Source: Arthrobacter sp. NtRootA1
GTDB lineage: Bacteria; Actinomycetota; Actinomycetes; Actinomycetales; Micrococcaceae
Reading direction: 5' to 3'
Assembly (NCBI RefSeq): GCF_019976975.1
Contig: NZ_AP024630.1
Coordinates: 2,046,001-2,110,000, forward strand
DNA: 64,000 nucleotides
Each line of letters begins with the position of its first letter. Within the stretch, counting starts at the first letter, position 1. Position numbers and translations under genes: made by a program. Below are positions 61,654 through 64,000 of this stretch, one piece after another. A model generated the notes under the pieces. The model was not told where the DNA came from, searched no databases, and saw only the letters and a program-made list of their open reading frames with translations.

Positions 61654-63224
61654 ACCAGCCGCTGCATCGGAACCAACGCGGTCACACCACCGACGCGAAA
61701 GGACTGACCATGTACCACGGTCTCCTCGATACCGGACACATCGATTTACCGCCCTCGTTCATTCTTGGCGCCGCGACCGCCGCCTACCAGATTGAGGGCG
61801 GCGCAACCGAAGGGGGACGGGGCCCCTCCATTTGGGATACCTTTAGCCACACTCCAGGGAAGACCGAAGGGGGCGCCACGGGAGACGTCGCCGCCGACCA
61901 CTACCACCGTGTCGAGGAGGATCTCGGGTTGATGGAGGCCCTGAACCTAACCGCTTACCGGTTTTCGATCTCGTGGTCCCGTGTCATGCCGACCGGTGAG
62001 GGCGAGGTGAACGCTGAGGGCCTACAGTTCTATTCACGCCTCGTTGACAGTCTGCTGGCGCGCGGAATCCAACCGGTCGTAACGCTCAACCACTGGGACC
62101 TTCCACAAGCGCTGGAAGACAAGTACGGCGGCTGGCGCGAACGCGAGACCGCCTTCGCCTTCGAAAAGTACGCAGAGATCATGGGCGCTGCTCTCGGTGA
62201 CCGCGTCTATATCTGGTCGACCCACAACGAGCCTTGGAACAACTCCTTCTCCGGATACGGCAGTGGAGCGTTTGCACCCGGTGGAACAAGCCATGAAGAT
62301 GCGCTCATCGCAGCGCACCACCTCAACCTTTCGCATGGACTTGCCGTCAAAGCGCTCCGGCGAACCATCACCCGGATCGACGCGCGAATCTCTGTGGCGC
62401 TGAACATCTTCCGCGTAGCCGCTGAAACCCCGGAAGACGCAGAAGCTGCGCGCCTGTTCGACGCGGTGGCGAACCGCGTCTTCACCGGGCCCATGCTGAA
62501 CGGGCAGTACCCTGCCGACCTTCTCGCCGACACACGGAAATTCACGGACTGGAGTTTCGTCCTTCCCGGGGATTTGGAAACCAGTCATCAACCGATCGAT
62601 CTCCTGGGCGTGAACTATTACGAAGTCATGCATGTGCGCCTGAACCCCGCCTATGACCCGGAAACCGAAAAAGACGGCGGCACCGCCTTCCCGGGCTCGG
62701 AAAGAATTGAGTTCCTTCGACGAGGAGACCTCGAGCGGACCGGGATGGACTGGGGGATTGAACCCCAAGGCCTCGAAGACCACCTCGTGGCACTTTCTGC
62801 TCAACATCCTGGTTTGCCGATCATGGTGATGGAAAACGGAGCAGCTTTTCCCGACACCGTCACCTCGCTGAATGGCAACAACGTTGTCCTAGATTTTGAC
62901 CGTACCCGCTTCCTCATCGAACACGTCACGGCAACTGACCGCGCCCGCCACCGCGGGGCCAACGTTGTTGGCTACCTGGTCTGGTCACTCCTGGACAACT
63001 TCGAGTGGGCCGCCGGATACGGACCGCGATTCGGCATCATTCACGTCGATTACGACACCCTCCAGCGGACCCCGAAACTCAGCTCCCACTGGTTCTCTCA
63101 ACTCTGCGCATCAAAAACCATCCCAACCCTGCGCGAGTTCTCACTCGACAGCAGGCCCGATCAGAGCCGGGCGCCTACTACTCACACAGAGGACGCCCTC
63201 GTGGCCAACCTGAGTAAGGATTAG
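61650..63224 (+). CDS. GH1-family beta-glucosidase
   Basis: A 524-residue GH1 enzyme; the ATG at 61650 overlaps the GH3 stop, and an ATG at 61710 is an alternative that removes a 20-residue extension. LPPSFILGAATAAYQIEGG near residue 32 opens the barrel. The acid/base Glu is in STHNEPWNN near 192, preceded by LNHWDLPQALED, and the nucleophile Glu in IMVMENGAAF near 395 (usually I-T-E-N-G). WSLLDNFEWAAGYGPRFGI near 450 completes the aglycone site. It acts with the GH3 enzyme on products of the ABC importer. Confidence 0.93.
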   Translation: MNQPLHRNQRGHTTDAKGLTMYHGLLDTGHIDLPPSFILGAATAAYQIEGGATEGGRGPSIWDTFSHTPGKTEGGATGDVAADHYHRVEEDLGLMEALNLTAYRFSISWSRVMPTGEGEVNAEGLQFYSRLVDSLLARGIQPVVTLNHWDLPQALEDKYGGWRERETAFAFEKYAEIMGAALGDRVYIWSTHNEPWNNSFSGYGSGAFAPGGTSHEDALIAAHHLNLSHGLAVKALRRTITRIDARISVALNIFRVAAETPEDAEAARLFDAVANRVFTGPMLNGQYPADLLADTRKFTDWSFVLPGDLETSHQPIDLLGVNYYEVMHVRLNPAYDPETEKDGGTAFPGSERIEFLRRGDLERTGMDWGIEPQGLEDHLVALSAQHPGLPIMVMENGAAFPDTVTSLNGNNVVLDFDRTRFLIEHVTATDRARHRGANVVGYLVWSLLDNFEWAAGYGPRFGIIHVDYDTLQRTPKLSSHWFSQLCASKTIPTLREFSLDSRPDQSRAPTTHTEDALVANLSKD

Positions 63225-63231
63225 GAATGCC

Positions 63232-63510
63232 GTGATCTTCCACGGCGTGGATTACAACCCCGATGTGGCGTATGTCCTCCTGCACGAGGACATACGCCAC
63301 ATGCAGCAAACCGAAGTCACCATGGCCACGGTCGGCTTGTTCTCCTGGGCACAGATTCAACCGAAGCCGGGCGTTTGGGATTTCACCTGACGCGACACCG
63401 TGCTCGGCCGACACAATGTTGACGGCGTCTGGATGCCCCTGGCCACCACCGCGAAATCCCCGCCGGTGGATGGAACCGCAAGCTCCGGGCGCCTCTTCCT
63501 GAAGTATTTG
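63232..63510 (+). pseudogene. GH42 beta-galactosidase remnant
   Basis: From GTG 63232, the frame gives FHGVDYNPDVAYVLLHEDIR then EVTMATVGLFSWAQIQPKPGVWDF, the N-terminus of GH42 enzymes. A TGA at 63388-63390 stands where the family usually has Trp (TGG). The same frame continues with VDGVWMPLATTAKSPP, the following conserved segment, then homology ends. The remaining 500 or more residues are missing. A 17-bp perfect inverted repeat occupies codons where homologs differ. It follows the GH1 gene by 7 bases and once belonged to this operon. Confidence 0.8.
63263..63302. repeat. 17-bp perfect inverted repeat inside GH42 remnant
   Basis: Arms 63263-63279 and 63286-63302 are exactly complementary around the 6-base loop CTGCAC. 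The right arm encodes the conserved EDIRHM part; the left arm is its complement and replaces the codons expected before HED, as a template-switch event would produce. Confidence 0.8.
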
Positions 63511-63539
63511 GACCCCCACCTGGTCAAAAGGAGAACAAC

Positions 63540-63763
63540 ATGGACGTTACCGACAAGGTCTTCGTCGTCACGGGAGGCGGCAAAGGCATGGGCCGACAGG
63601 TCGTGCTGGAGCTGTCGCATTGCAACTCCTGCACACCGGATTCTTCAAAGACATCGCCCTCATCATGTCGGGCGTGCTCATCTCGGTCGTGCCGTTGCTG
63701 GTGCTGTTCTTCATCCCCGGCAAGCAACTCGTCGCTTGCGTTATGCACGGAGCCGTCAAGGGA
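63540..63763 (+). pseudogene. Chimeric remnant: SDR N-terminus joined to ABC permease C-terminus
   Basis: AAAAGGAG and ATG 63540 open an SDR (VTGGGKGMGRQVVLEL) that is lost after about 25 codons. From about 63614, in another frame, VALQLLHTGFFKDIALIMSGV then PLLVLFFIPGKQLVA and GAVKG is the end of a MalG-type sugar permease, continuing beyond without a stop close by. Neither gene is functional. This is a deletion junction in which two unrelated genes were joined. Confidence 0.7.
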
Positions 63764-63888
63764 TGGGGCAGCAATCCGCACATCAAAAGACTGAAAGAAC
63801 GCCCCGTAACAGCCGAAACAGGCTTCCGGGGTTCCCCGGAACAACAGCTAACCCCGATGTTTCAGAACGACCCGCAAAAGGAAGAACA

Positions 63889-64000
63889 ATGTCCTATTCA
63901 ATTCAGCTCTACACCCTCCGGGATGCTATCTCCGAAGACCTCCCCGCAACTCTCAGGAAGGTTGCGGAGATCGGCTTCACCCACGTTGAGCCCTACAACT
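63889..64000 (+). CDS. Sugar phosphate isomerase/epimerase, N-terminal part (3' cut by window edge)
   Basis: ATG 63889 follows AAGGAAG. The 37 visible codons read MSYSIQLYTLRDAI then LRKVAEIGFTHVEPYN, the opening strand and helix of xylose-isomerase-like TIM-barrel proteins. The rest lies outside the window. It may be an isomerase acting on sugars released by the preceding glycosidases. Confidence 0.85.
   Translation, partial: MSYSIQLYTLRDAISEDLPATLRKVAEIGFTHVEPYN

Noticed and set aside
1..64000. CRISPR array or prophage
   Set aside because: No regularly spaced direct repeats, cas genes or phage structural genes were seen.

Overview
The window is high-GC DNA with actinobacterial signatures: GTG and TTG starts, AGGAGG-type ribosome sites, ROK, HxlR, PucR and Lrp regulators, a DUF4192 gene, and permease-ATPase fusions in a peptide ABC system. 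Gene content fits Arthrobacter or a close relative (Paenarthrobacter, Pseudarthrobacter). The gene set is almost entirely catabolic and transport-related, with several decayed genes and mobile-element scars. I saw no rRNA, no intact tRNA and no CRISPR array.

Layout. (1) 1-4.8 kb, plus strand: the tail of a Dpp/Opp-type transporter, then aldo/keto reductase, HpaI-type aldolase, sialidase-like beta-propeller and SDR, probably one operon for a sugar or sugar-acid compound. (2) 4.9-11.7 kb, accessory patchwork: a DUF4192 gene; an AT-richer orphan protein with a PD-(D/E)XK-like motif; a dead IS481-family element bounded by a 6-bp target duplication; a thioesterase remnant; a divergent SDR/HxlR pair with a 15-bp palindrome between them; and a frameshifted GNAT gene. 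(3) 11.7-29.2 kb: a ROK regulator faces a TIM-barrel isomerase and an AbgA-like M20 hydrolase. Facing them is a ten-gene minus-strand operon (peptide-binding protein, DppB, fused DppC-DppD, DppF, an M20D2/AbgB-like hydrolase, acyl-CoA ligase, thiolase-fold protein, DUF35 protein, cyclase-family hydrolase, TPP enzyme). An Lrp/AsnC-type gene diverges from its upstream end. The set reads as import, amide hydrolysis, CoA activation and C-C cleavage of an acyl-amino-acid-like conjugate. (4) 29.2-31.4 kb: mostly non-coding, with a tRNA 3'-end remnant, a terminator and perfect palindromes, suggesting the scar of an integrated element.

(5) 31.4-49.4 kb: a glycogen-debranching-like protein and then an amine-catabolism island. 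It holds a PucR regulator, two flavin amine oxidases, a cupin, two aldehyde dehydrogenases (one like succinate-semialdehyde dehydrogenase), a purU-mabO-folD operon in the order described for the lower nicotine pathway of Arthrobacter plasmid pAO1, and an APC permease. The inferred logic is uptake of an N-methylated amine or amino acid, oxidative deamination or demethylation, aldehyde oxidation, and disposal of the methyl carbon through tetrahydrofolate to formate. (6) 50.8-64 kb: a plant-polysaccharide island with a divergent secreted GH10 protein, a GH3 enzyme, a TetR regulator divergent from a sugar ABC system, then GH3 and GH1 beta-glucosidases. It ends in a short graveyard of GH42, SDR and ABC-permease fragments followed by the start of another isomerase gene cut by the window edge.
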